Positions 17,895 through 24,867 of a stretch of 64,000 bases of DNA are shown here, piece by piece (position 1 is the stretch's first letter; every line of letters starts with the position of its first letter). The notes under the pieces are model-generated. The model was not told the origin of the DNA and did no database searches. It worked only from the letters and a program-made list of their open reading frames with translations. The stretch lies in NCBI GenBank assembly GCA_002862805.1, contig PKEA01000047.1, forward strand, positions 1-64,000. Direction: 5' to 3'. This DNA is from Flavobacteriaceae bacterium. Lineage in GTDB: Bacteria > Bacteroidota > Bacteroidia > Flavobacteriales > Flavobacteriaceae. A program made the translations under genes and the position numbers.

Positions 17895-18062
17895 CTAATC
17901 ATTATATAATTTCACAATACCCACTAATCCAATAGAGAATATAAAGATTCCAGATATTATAAAAAAAGTGTTTGCATTTTTAAATCCACGAAATGCAATT
18001 GTAATTCCAATAATAAAGGAAAGTATTGTAATTAGAAATATAATTTTAGAACGTTTTTTCAT
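17895..18062 (-). CDS. Small two-helix membrane protein, hypothetical (55 aa)
   Basis: From ATG at 18062 the product is 55 residues: a basic start 'MKKRSK', helix 1 (about 7-21, 'IIFLITILSFIIGIT'), a short charged loop 'FRGFKNAN', and helix 2 (about 33-50). A longer form from 18095 would overlap rsmI, so the internal ATG, 5 bases after the rsmI stop, is preferred. No family was recognised. Confidence 0.6.
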   Translation of the reverse strand: MKKRSKIIFLITILSFIIGITIAFRGFKNANTFFIISGIFIFSIGLVGIVKLYND

Positions 18063-18067
18063 CAAAG

Positions 18068-18745
18068 TTATTTTAAACTCTTTCCGCCAACACAAATTAC
18101 AATTTCGCCTTTTGCAGGTTTGGCTTCAAAGTGTTTTAGTACTTCTTCGGCAGTTCCACGAACGGTTTCCTCGTGTAGTTTCGACAATTCACGAGAAACA
18201 GAAACAGGTCTGTCGGCACCAAAGTATTGCACATATTCGGCAAGCGTTTTATTTAATTTATGAGGCGAAACGTAGAAAATCATGGTTCTTGTTTCTTCGG
18301 CTAAAGCTAAAAAACGCGTTTGACGACCTTTTTTATCGGGTAAAAAACCTTCGAAAACGAATTTATCATTAGGCAAACCACTATTTACTAAAGCTGGGAC
18401 AAAAGCCGTTGCTCCAGGCAAACATTCTACTTCCACTCCGTTTTCTACACAAGCACGTGTTAGTAAAAAACCTGGATCGGAAATAGCTGGTGTTCCAGCA
18501 TCGCTAATTAACGCAATGGTTTCGCCAGCTTGCATACGTTTTACTAAATTTTCAACGGTTTTATGTTCGTTGTGCATGTGGTGACTGTGCATGTGTGTAG
18601 CAATTTCGAAATGCTTTAGCAATTTTCCGCTGGTGCGTGTGTCTTCGGCTAAAATTAAATCGACTTCTTTTAAAACGCGAATTGCTCTAAAAGTCATGTC
18701 TTCAAGATTACCTATTGGTGTTGGAACAAGAAATAATTTTCCCAT
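18068..18745 (-). CDS. rsmI: 16S rRNA (cytidine(1402)-2'-O)-methyltransferase
   Basis: RsmI methylates the 2'-O of C1402 in 16S rRNA using S-adenosylmethionine. The 225 residues show the tetrapyrrole-methylase fold: 'LFLVPTPIGNLEDMTFRA' (4-21), 'ILAEDTRTSGKLLKHF' (32-47), 'ISDAGTPAISDPGF' (about 79-92), and 'VSRELSKLHEETVRG' (about 182-196). E. coli RsmI is longer at the C-terminus; the short form is common in Bacteroidetes. It lies 3 bases downstream of the Glu-rich gene. Confidence 0.93.
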   Translation of the reverse strand: MGKLFLVPTPIGNLEDMTFRAIRVLKEVDLILAEDTRTSGKLLKHFEIATHMHSHHMHNEHKTVENLVKRMQAGETIALISDAGTPAISDPGFLLTRACVENGVEVECLPGATAFVPALVNSGLPNDKFVFEGFLPDKKGRQTRFLALAEETRTMIFYVSPHKLNKTLAEYVQYFGADRPVSVSRELSKLHEETVRGTAEEVLKHFEAKPAKGEIVICVGGKSLK

Positions 18746-18748
18746 AAA

Positions 18749-19630
18749 TTAGTTGAACTTTTTCTCAACAATTTCTAAAAATCGATTTTCAAACTCTTCT
18801 TTTCCGTCCCAATTGTTATAGTCTGGCTTAACGAAATCGTTAATAAATCCTTGCGCTTCATCAAAAGAATCGAATGTGTTTAATTGAGAAAGCACTCTGT
18901 TGAAATCATCTGAACTTCCTCCAAATAATTTTTTCTCAAAAGCAATTCTATCGTTTAGTCCTATGTTTATTCCTTTCGTTAATCTATCGTTAAGCGACAT
19001 TGTTTTTGGTTCTTCAAAAACTACTTCAGGAACTTTTTCAATTACAATTTCTTCTTTTACTTCTGCAACAGCTTCTTCTTTTGCTTCAAACAAATCTTCA
19101 GCTATTTCAGGTTTTGATGCTTCAACCGCTTCAAAAGTAAGTTCTGCAACTTGCTCTACTTCTACGGGAACATCATTTACTTTTACAAAATCGGGTTCTT
19201 GAAAATCTCCACCAAAAACATCGTCAAATAAAACCGATTGAGGTTGCTTAAGGTCGTCTTCATGAACTAAAGATTTTTCTTCTTCAACTTCTTCCTCGGT
19301 TTCCGCTTCCGATACAACTTCCTCTTCAATAATTGATTCTTCAACTGGTTCTTCTGTCTTAGCTTCAACAACTGGTTCTTCAATTTTTTCCTCAACTACC
19401 GCTTTTTCTAGTACATCAGAAACTTTTTGATTTTCTAATTTATGCTCTAAGTCTTCACGAGAAATTTCTTTTTCAGCGATAGCAATATTTTCTTCATAAA
19501 AACGTAAAACCGTTAATTGATCGTACAGTTTTTTTGTCTCTTCATGCAGTTGAACCGTTTCAGAACGGTTTTTTAACTTCAAAACTCGGTGTGCAATACT
19601 GATTAGTTCTGCTTCTAACTTTTTCTTCAT
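18749..19630 (-). CDS. Glu-rich hypothetical protein with conserved C-terminal domain
   Basis: A 293-residue protein of unknown function. Residues 1-75 are predicted coiled coil or helical ('ELISIAHRVLKLKNRSETVQ'). Residues 75-210 are a low-complexity acidic linker rich in Glu, Val and Pro ('EEPVVEAKTEEPVEES'). The last ~80 residues form a compact domain: 'SLNDRLTKGINIGLNDR', 'IAFEKKLFGGSSDDFNRV', 'DSFDEAQGFINDF'. There is no signal peptide or membrane helix, so it is probably cytoplasmic. It heads the rsmI operon and is divergent from tdk. The architecture suggests an adaptor: two folded ends joined by a flexible acidic tether. Confidence 0.75.
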   Translation of the reverse strand: MKKKLEAELISIAHRVLKLKNRSETVQLHEETKKLYDQLTVLRFYEENIAIAEKEISREDLEHKLENQKVSDVLEKAVVEEKIEEPVVEAKTEEPVEESIIEEEVVSEAETEEEVEEEKSLVHEDDLKQPQSVLFDDVFGGDFQEPDFVKVNDVPVEVEQVAELTFEAVEASKPEIAEDLFEAKEEAVAEVKEEIVIEKVPEVVFEEPKTMSLNDRLTKGINIGLNDRIAFEKKLFGGSSDDFNRVLSQLNTFDSFDEAQGFINDFVKPDYNNWDGKEEFENRFLEIVEKKFN

Positions 19631-19726
19631 AACGTAAAGGAATAGAAATTGAATAATTATAAATTTCTTGTAAAAATATTATTTTAAAACTTGAAAATAA
19701 AGAACTTACTTAAAAACTTATATTGT

Positions 19727-19756
19727 TTGTCTTTAGTGTAAATTTACGTAAGTTTG
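19727..19756 (+). promoter_or_regulatory. Flavobacterial promoter for tdk
   Basis: TTG, a 19-base spacer, then TAAGTTTG matches the consensus TTG-N17-23-TANNTTTG. It lies 52 bases before the tdk ATG. Confidence 0.65.
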
Positions 19757-19808
19757 TTACGACTACAAAAGTAGTGGATTCTAATATTAATTGACCGAAA
19801 TATACGAA

Positions 19809-20399
19809 ATGTTTCTTGAAAATACAGTAAATCAACACGAACAATTTGGCTGGATAGAAGTAATCTGCGGCTCAATGTTTTCTGGAAAAACAGAAGAACT
19901 CATTCGTCGTTTAAAAAGAGCTCAATTTGCCAAACAAAAAGTTGAAATTTTTAAACCGGCAGTTGATACTCGTTACGATGATGAAATGGTGGTTTCTCAT
20001 AATAAAAATGAAATTCGTTCTACGCCTGTACCAGCTGCTGAAAACATACGAATACTTGCTCAAGGTTGCGATGTTGTAGGTATAGACGAGGCTCAATTTT
20101 TTGACGATGAAATTGTTGCGGTTTGTAATGATTTGGCCAATAGCGGAATTAGAGTTATTGTTGCTGGTTTAGATATGGACTTTAAAGGAAATCCTTTTGG
20201 ACCAATGCCTGCGCTTATGGCAACTGCCGAATATGTTACTAAAGTTCATGCGGTTTGTACACGTACCGGAAATTTAGCAAATTATAGTTTTAGAAAGTCT
20301 GAAAACGACAAATTGGTAATGCTTGGTGAAACTGAAGAGTATGAACCATTAAGTAGAGCTGCTTATTATAAAGCGCTTAGAGAAAACTTAGAAAAATAA
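19809..20399 (+). CDS. tdk: Thymidine kinase (type II)
   Basis: This enzyme phosphorylates thymidine to dTMP in the salvage pathway. With the start at '[15 protein letters not shown]' it has 196 residues; a TTG six codons upstream is less likely. Motifs: Walker A 'GSMFSGKT' (21-28), Walker B-like '[13 protein letters not shown]', the glycine-rich '[15 protein letters not shown]', and the lasso region '[18 protein letters not shown]'. Type II kinases normally have four zinc Cys; here only the first ('AVC') is present, and the C-terminal pair is replaced ('[12 protein letters not shown]'). It is followed by murF-alr after 6 bases. Confidence 0.93.
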   Translation: MFLENTVNQHEQFGWIEVICGSMFSGKTEELIRRLKRAQFAKQKVEIFKPAVDTRYDDEMVVSHNKNEIRSTPVPAAENIRILAQGCDVVGIDEAQFFDDEIVAVCNDLANSGIRVIVAGLDMDFKGNPFGPMPALMATAEYVTKVHAVCTRTGNLANYSFRKSENDKLVMLGETEEYEPLSRAAYYKALRENLEK

Positions 20400-20405
20400 A
20401 TTCTT

Positions 20406-22847
20406 TTGAATTATACTTTACAACATATTATATCTACTTTAGACATTAAAAATCAAGAAAATTTTCCTGATTTTAATGTAGATAATATTTCTATTGACAG
20501 CCGTTCGTTACAAAACAACAGCGGAACACTTTTTTTTGCTTTAAAAGGCAATAATCACGATGGACATCAATTTATTGAACAACTTATTAAAAAAGGAGTT
20601 GCTTTTTTTGTTGTAGAATACATTCCAAATCATTTAAAAAATAAAGCGCACTTTATTGTAGTTAAAAACACTTTAAAAGCGCTACAAAAAACGGCAATTT
20701 ATTATCGTAATCTATTTCAATTTCAAACCATAGGAATTACAGGAAGTAACGGAAAAACAATTGTGAAAGAATGGCTTAACTTTCTTTTGAGCCCTAATTT
20801 TAACATAGTAAGGAGTCCGAAAAGTTATAATTCACAAGTTGGTGTTCCATTATCGATTTTTGGAATCAATGAAAATCATAATTTAGGAATTTTTGAAGCC
20901 GGAATTTCCCAAAAAGGAGAAATGGAAAAACTTCAAGAAATTATTCAGCCAACTATTGGAGTTTTTACCCATTTAGGTAGTGCTCATGATGAAAGTTTCG
21001 CGAATTTGGATGAAAAAATAAAAGAAAAAACAGCACTTTTTAAAAAATGTGAAGTTGTACTTTTAGAAAAAAATGCAGAAGTAGAAAAATACATCAGTTC
21101 ACCAATAATTACTTGGAGTTTTGACAATAATAAAGCTGATTATTTTTTGTCTAAAAACACAAAGAGTAATAAACTTACAGAAATAGAAATTAAAGGAAAA
21201 AACCTTGATTTTAAAGTTTCAATTCCTTTTAATGATGAAGCTTCAATAAAAAACGCAACTACGTGTATTATTGCAATGCTGTATTTAAAATATGAAATAA
21301 AAGATATTCAAGAACGAATTCAACAATTGTATCCTATTGAACTTCGATTGCAAGCTAAAAAAGGGATTAATAATTGTTTACTAATTGATGATTCTTATTC
21401 GTCAGATTACCAATCCTTACAAATAGCATTAGATTTTTTAGAACAACAAAAATTACACAGTAAAAAAACTATAATTCTTTCTGATGTTTTTCAGGGCGGA
21501 TTACCTTTAAATGAGTTGTATCAAAAAGTTGCAAGCGCTATACAAAACAACAAAATAGACAGAGTAATTGCAATTGGCGAAACCATTAGCGGATATTTGA
21601 ATGAATTGCCAAATGTAATTTCATTTCCAAATACAAATGACTTTTTAAAGCAGTTTAACCTCAATTCATTTGAAAACGAAACCATTTTAATTAAAGGAGC
21701 TCGAAATTTTTATTTTGATGAAATTGTGGTGGTTTTAGAAGAAAAAAATCACGAAACTGTTTTAGAAATTAATCTTGATGCCTTAAGTCATAATCTAAAT
21801 TTTTACAAATCGAAACTATCTCCTAAAACCAAAATTATGGTTATGGTAAAAGCTTTTGGTTACGGAAATGGCGGTTATGAAATTGCAAAACTATTAGAAC
21901 ATAATAATGTTGATTATTTAGGTGTTGCTTTTGCTGATGAAGGAATTTCATTAAGAAAAGCCGGAATTAAAATTCCAATTATGGTGTTGAATCCAGAAAA
22001 CAGTAGTTTTCATGCCATGATTGCTTACGATTTAGAACCTGAAATATATTCTTTAACAGGATTAGAAGCTTTTTTAAAAGTCGCCAAGCAACAAAATATT
22101 ACTTCATACCCAATACATTTAAAAGTAGATACGGGTATGCATCGTTTGGGTTTTGAATTACCTGAATTACCTGAATTGAAGAAGCTTTTAAAAAACAATA
22201 ATTTTATTGAGGTAAAAAGTGTTTTTTCACATTTAGCCGCTTCAGATGATATTACATTTAAAGAATTTACCGAATTACAATTTAATAGGTTTGAAAAATT
22301 CTATAATGAACTAATTAGTGTATTGCAAAAAAAACCAATCCGACATATTTTAAACACTTCAGGTATATTTAATTATCCTCATTATCAAATGGAAATGGCA
22401 CGCCTTGGAATAGGACTTTATGGTGCAGGAAACTCAACTGTAGAAAATAAAAACTTACAAAATGTAAGCACATTAAAAAGCATTATTTCGCAAATTAGAA
22501 CAGTTGAAAATGGCGAAAGTATTGGCTATAGCCGAAAATATTTAGTCAAAGAAAAAATTAAAGTAGCCACAATTCCTATTGGTTACGCAGATGGAATTAG
22601 AAGAGCTTGGGGAAATGGAATAGGATATGTTTTAATAAACAATCAAAAAGCAGCTATTCTTGGTAATATTTGTATGGATATGCTTATGGTTGATGTAACT
22701 TCTATAAACTGCAACCCTGGAGATGAAGTCATCATTTTTGGAGAGCAGTTAACCGTAAATGAAATTGCAGAAAAAACAAACACCATTTCTTATGAAATTC
22801 TTACAGGTATTTCTCAACGTGTGAAACGTGTTTTTTACAAAAATTAA
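20406..22847 (+). CDS. murF-alr: Bifunctional MurF ligase / alanine racemase
   Basis: An 813-residue fusion of two cell-wall enzymes. The N-terminal half (about 1-450) is UDP-MurNAc-tripeptide:D-Ala-D-Ala ligase, with P-loop 'ITGSNGKT' (111-118) and 'LLIDDSYSSDYQSL'. The C-terminal half (about 453-813) is PLP-dependent alanine racemase: PLP Lys482 in 'VMVKAFGYGNGG', 'KVDTGMHRLGF', catalytic Tyr region 'SIGYSRKYLV' and 'GNICMDMLMVDVT'. The fusion is known in Bacteroidetes; it couples D-Ala production to its use. The start is a TTG directly before 'NYTLQHII'; it follows tdk by 6 bases, so the two are probably cotranscribed. Confidence 0.93.
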   Translation: MNYTLQHIISTLDIKNQENFPDFNVDNISIDSRSLQNNSGTLFFALKGNNHDGHQFIEQLIKKGVAFFVVEYIPNHLKNKAHFIVVKNTLKALQKTAIYYRNLFQFQTIGITGSNGKTIVKEWLNFLLSPNFNIVRSPKSYNSQVGVPLSIFGINENHNLGIFEAGISQKGEMEKLQEIIQPTIGVFTHLGSAHDESFANLDEKIKEKTALFKKCEVVLLEKNAEVEKYISSPIITWSFDNNKADYFLSKNTKSNKLTEIEIKGKNLDFKVSIPFNDEASIKNATTCIIAMLYLKYEIKDIQERIQQLYPIELRLQAKKGINNCLLIDDSYSSDYQSLQIALDFLEQQKLHSKKTIILSDVFQGGLPLNELYQKVASAIQNNKIDRVIAIGETISGYLNELPNVISFPNTNDFLKQFNLNSFENETILIKGARNFYFDEIVVVLEEKNHETVLEINLDALSHNLNFYKSKLSPKTKIMVMVKAFGYGNGGYEIAKLLEHNNVDYLGVAFADEGISLRKAGIKIPIMVLNPENSSFHAMIAYDLEPEIYSLTGLEAFLKVAKQQNITSYPIHLKVDTGMHRLGFELPELPELKKLLKNNNFIEVKSVFSHLAASDDITFKEFTELQFNRFEKFYNELISVLQKKPIRHILNTSGIFNYPHYQMEMARLGIGLYGAGNSTVENKNLQNVSTLKSIISQIRTVENGESIGYSRKYLVKEKIKVATIPIGYADGIRRAWGNGIGYVLINNQKAAILGNICMDMLMVDVTSINCNPGDEVIIFGEQLTVNEIAEKTNTISYEILTGISQRVKRVFYKN

Positions 22848-22907
22848 AAGCAATGTCCCTTATTTTTTATAAATTCGCAAATAATTAACCAATTAAACTA
22901 GATAAAT

Positions 22908-23315
22908 ATGTTAAAAGAGTTCAAAAATTTCATAATGACAGGAAATGTAGTTGAGTTTGCTGTTGCTGTAATTATGGCTGGCGCTGTTGGCGGAGTTGTA
23001 AATGGTTTCGTTAATGACATTGTAATGCCTTTCGTAGGTTATTTCAGTGGAGGTGTTGACTTTGCAGATAAAAAAATCATCTTAACAGAAGCCGTTGCTG
23101 CATCTGAAGGGGTTGCTGAAGTTGCTGAAGTTGCAATTCGTTATGGTGCTTGGGTTAATACATTAGTAAACTTAGTAATTGTAGGTTTTGTAATGTTTAT
23201 GATTGTAAAAGCTTACAATAAAACTAAAAAGCCGGTTGTTGAAGAAGCTCCTGCTCCTGCTGGACCATCTCAAGAAGAATTATTAGCAGAAATTAGAGAT
23301 TTGTTAAAAAAATAG
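22908..23315 (+). CDS. mscL: Large-conductance mechanosensitive channel
   Basis: MscL is a homopentameric inner-membrane channel that opens under membrane tension and protects against osmotic downshock. The 135-residue protein begins 'MLKEFKNFIMTGNVVEFAV', with the glycine/alanine-rich gate helix 'AVAVIMAGAVGGVVNGFVND' (18-37), a periplasmic loop (about 45-75), TM2 (about 82-104) and a C-terminal helix bundle 'SQEELLAEIRDLLKK'. Length is typical. An intrinsic terminator follows. Confidence 0.95.
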   Translation: MLKEFKNFIMTGNVVEFAVAVIMAGAVGGVVNGFVNDIVMPFVGYFSGGVDFADKKIILTEAVAASEGVAEVAEVAIRYGAWVNTLVNLVIVGFVMFMIVKAYNKTKKPVVEEAPAPAGPSQEELLAEIRDLLKK

Positions 23316-23345
23316 TAATATCCGCTACATTATATATTCTAACTA

Positions 23346-23376
23346 AATCCCGCTTAATCAGCGGGATTTTTCTTTT
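23346..23376 (+). terminator. Intrinsic terminator after mscL
   Basis: The stem AATCCCGC / GCGGGATT with loop TTAATCA is followed by a T-rich run. Confidence 0.9.
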
Positions 23377-23430
23377 TGATAAAGTTTTGTGAAAATTATA
23401 TAAACTTTCTGTTTACAAAAGAATATTCTA

Positions 23431-23438
23431 TATTTTTG
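23431..23438 (+). promoter_or_regulatory. -7 element upstream of asd
   Basis: TATTTTTG fits TANNTTTG, 21 bases before the asd ATG. No -33 TTG was found at normal distance. Confidence 0.45.
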
Positions 23439-23458
23439 TATTACAAATTCATAAAAAA

Positions 23459-24448
23459 ATGAAAGTAGCAGTAGTAGGTGCAACCGGAATGGTTGGTGAA
23501 ATAATGTTAAAGGTATTAGCAGAAAGAAATTTTCCGGTAACAGAATTAATTCCAGTTGCCTCTGAGAAATCTGTTGGTAAAGAATTAGAATGGAATGGTA
23601 AATCTTATAAAGTTGTTGGTTTACAGACAGCTGTAGAAATGCATCCAGATATTGCTTTATTTTCAGCTGGTGGAGAAACTTCATTAGAATGGGCTCCAAA
23701 ATTTGCTGAAGTGGGCACGACAGTTATTGATAATTCTTCTGCTTGGAGAATGGATCCTTCAAAAAAACTAGTAGTGCCAGAAATTAATGCTTCATCTTTA
23801 ACAAAAGAAGATAAAATTATTGCAAACCCAAACTGCTCTACTATTCAAATGGTGTTAACATTAGCTCCTTTACATACAAAATATAAAATAAAAAGAGTTG
23901 TCGTTTCTACTTATCAGTCTATTACGGGTACTGGTGTAAAAGCAGTACAACAATTAGAAAATGAATATGCAGGTACAAAAGGTGAAATGGCTTACAAATA
24001 CCAAATCCATAGAAATGCAATTCCTCAATGTGATGTTTTTGAAGAAAACGGATATACAAAAGAGGAAATGAAATTGGTTCGTGAAACACAAAAAATATTA
24101 AACGACAAAACTATTGCTGTAACTGCAACTGCTGTTCGTGTGCCAATTGTTGGCGGTCATAGTGAAGCAGTTAATGTGCAATTTGAAAACGATTTTGAAG
24201 TGAATGAAATTCGTCAAATTTTACACAACACTTCTGGAATAACCTTACAAGATAATTTAGATGCTTTTACTTATCCAATGCCTTTGTATGCAGAAGGAAA
24301 AGACGATGTTTTTGTGGGTAGAATTCGAAGAGACGAAAGTCAACCAAACACTTTAAATATGTGGATTGTAGCTGATAATTTAAGAAAAGGAGCAGCTACA
24401 AACACAATACAAATTGCAGAATACTTAGTTGCCAGTAAATTGGTATAA
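23459..24448 (+). CDS. asd: Aspartate-semialdehyde dehydrogenase
   Basis: Asd reduces aspartyl phosphate to aspartate semialdehyde (NADPH), the branch point to lysine/diaminopimelate, threonine and methionine. The 329 residues show the nucleotide loop 'VAVVGATGMVGEIML' (3-17), catalytic Cys126 in 'IANPNCSTIQMV', and the substrate Arg/His region 'VRVPIVGGHSEAVNV'. Length and motifs fit the bacterial family. It supplies diaminopimelate for the cell-wall enzymes encoded just upstream. Confidence 0.95.
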   Translation: MKVAVVGATGMVGEIMLKVLAERNFPVTELIPVASEKSVGKELEWNGKSYKVVGLQTAVEMHPDIALFSAGGETSLEWAPKFAEVGTTVIDNSSAWRMDPSKKLVVPEINASSLTKEDKIIANPNCSTIQMVLTLAPLHTKYKIKRVVVSTYQSITGTGVKAVQQLENEYAGTKGEMAYKYQIHRNAIPQCDVFEENGYTKEEMKLVRETQKILNDKTIAVTATAVRVPIVGGHSEAVNVQFENDFEVNEIRQILHNTSGITLQDNLDAFTYPMPLYAEGKDDVFVGRIRRDESQPNTLNMWIVADNLRKGAATNTIQIAEYLVASKLV

Positions 24449-24455
24449 AACCTAA

Positions 24456-24785
24456 ATGAAGAAAAAGTTTGCCATATTAAATTTTATTTTGATGCTTTCG
24501 GTATTATTTGCCGTTAGTTATCAATCGCTACATACTTTTTCACACCATAAACACGAAGAAACAAAATCTGTTTCTTTAGAAAAAACTTTTACAAAAAACT
24601 TATCAGAGAAAGAAAACTGTCCGGTTTGTGATTTCAAATTTACCAGTTTTCTTTCTCCAGAGGTTTTTACTTTTACTTTCTTTCCTCCACATTTTGAGAT
24701 TCCTTATCAGTTTTCAGTTAATGAAAATTTTAATTCAATTTGTGATTGTTTATTCTCTCCTAGAGGACCACCTTATCTAGTTTAA
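24456..24785 (+). CDS. Small exported His/Cys-rich protein upstream of a TonB receptor
   Basis: A 109-residue protein with an N-terminal hydrophobic segment ('FAILNFILMLSVLFAVSYQS', 5-24) that is either a signal peptide or an anchor. It is followed by 'LHTFSHHKHEE', a CxxC ('ENCPVCDFKF'), a 'CDC' and a C-terminal 'FSPRGPPYLV'. The His cluster, CxxC and Arg-Gly-Pro-Pro tail resemble small DUF2946-like periplasmic proteins of other Gram-negatives found beside metal-related TonB receptors; this is resemblance only. It lies 7 bases after asd and 82 bases before the receptor gene. Metal binding is inferred. Confidence 0.7.
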   Translation: MKKKFAILNFILMLSVLFAVSYQSLHTFSHHKHEETKSVSLEKTFTKNLSEKENCPVCDFKFTSFLSPEVFTFTFFPPHFEIPYQFSVNENFNSICDCLFSPRGPPYLV

Positions 24786-24794
24786 TTTACTATT

Positions 24795-24802
24795 TATTTT
24801 TG
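24795..24802 (+). promoter_or_regulatory. -7 element upstream of the TonB-dependent receptor
   Basis: TATTTTTG fits TANNTTTG. It would give a leader of about 60 bases that contains the hairpin at 24812-24837. Confidence 0.45.
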
Positions 24803-24811
24803 CAAAAATGA

Positions 24812-24837
24812 GCTTCAACTTTATTTTAAGTTGTAGC
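24812..24837 (+). promoter_or_regulatory. Leader hairpin of the TonB-dependent receptor
   Basis: GCT-T-CAACTT pairs with AAGTTG-T-AGC around a 6-base TATTTT loop, with one T-T mismatch. It lies in the predicted 5' leader, 30 bases before the start codon, and no T-run follows. Confidence 0.4.
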
Positions 24838-24867
24838 AATTTCTTTATATATATTAATTAAACTACA

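Noticed and set aside
17860-17895. GTG start adding 12 residues to the OsmC protein
   Set aside because: The family N-terminus begins at 'MTHNVTTTWKG'; the extension has no counterpart and abuts the upstream stop.
20406-22847. MurF-Alr fusion as a novelty
   Set aside because: This fusion is known across Bacteroidetes, so it is annotated but not listed as a finding.
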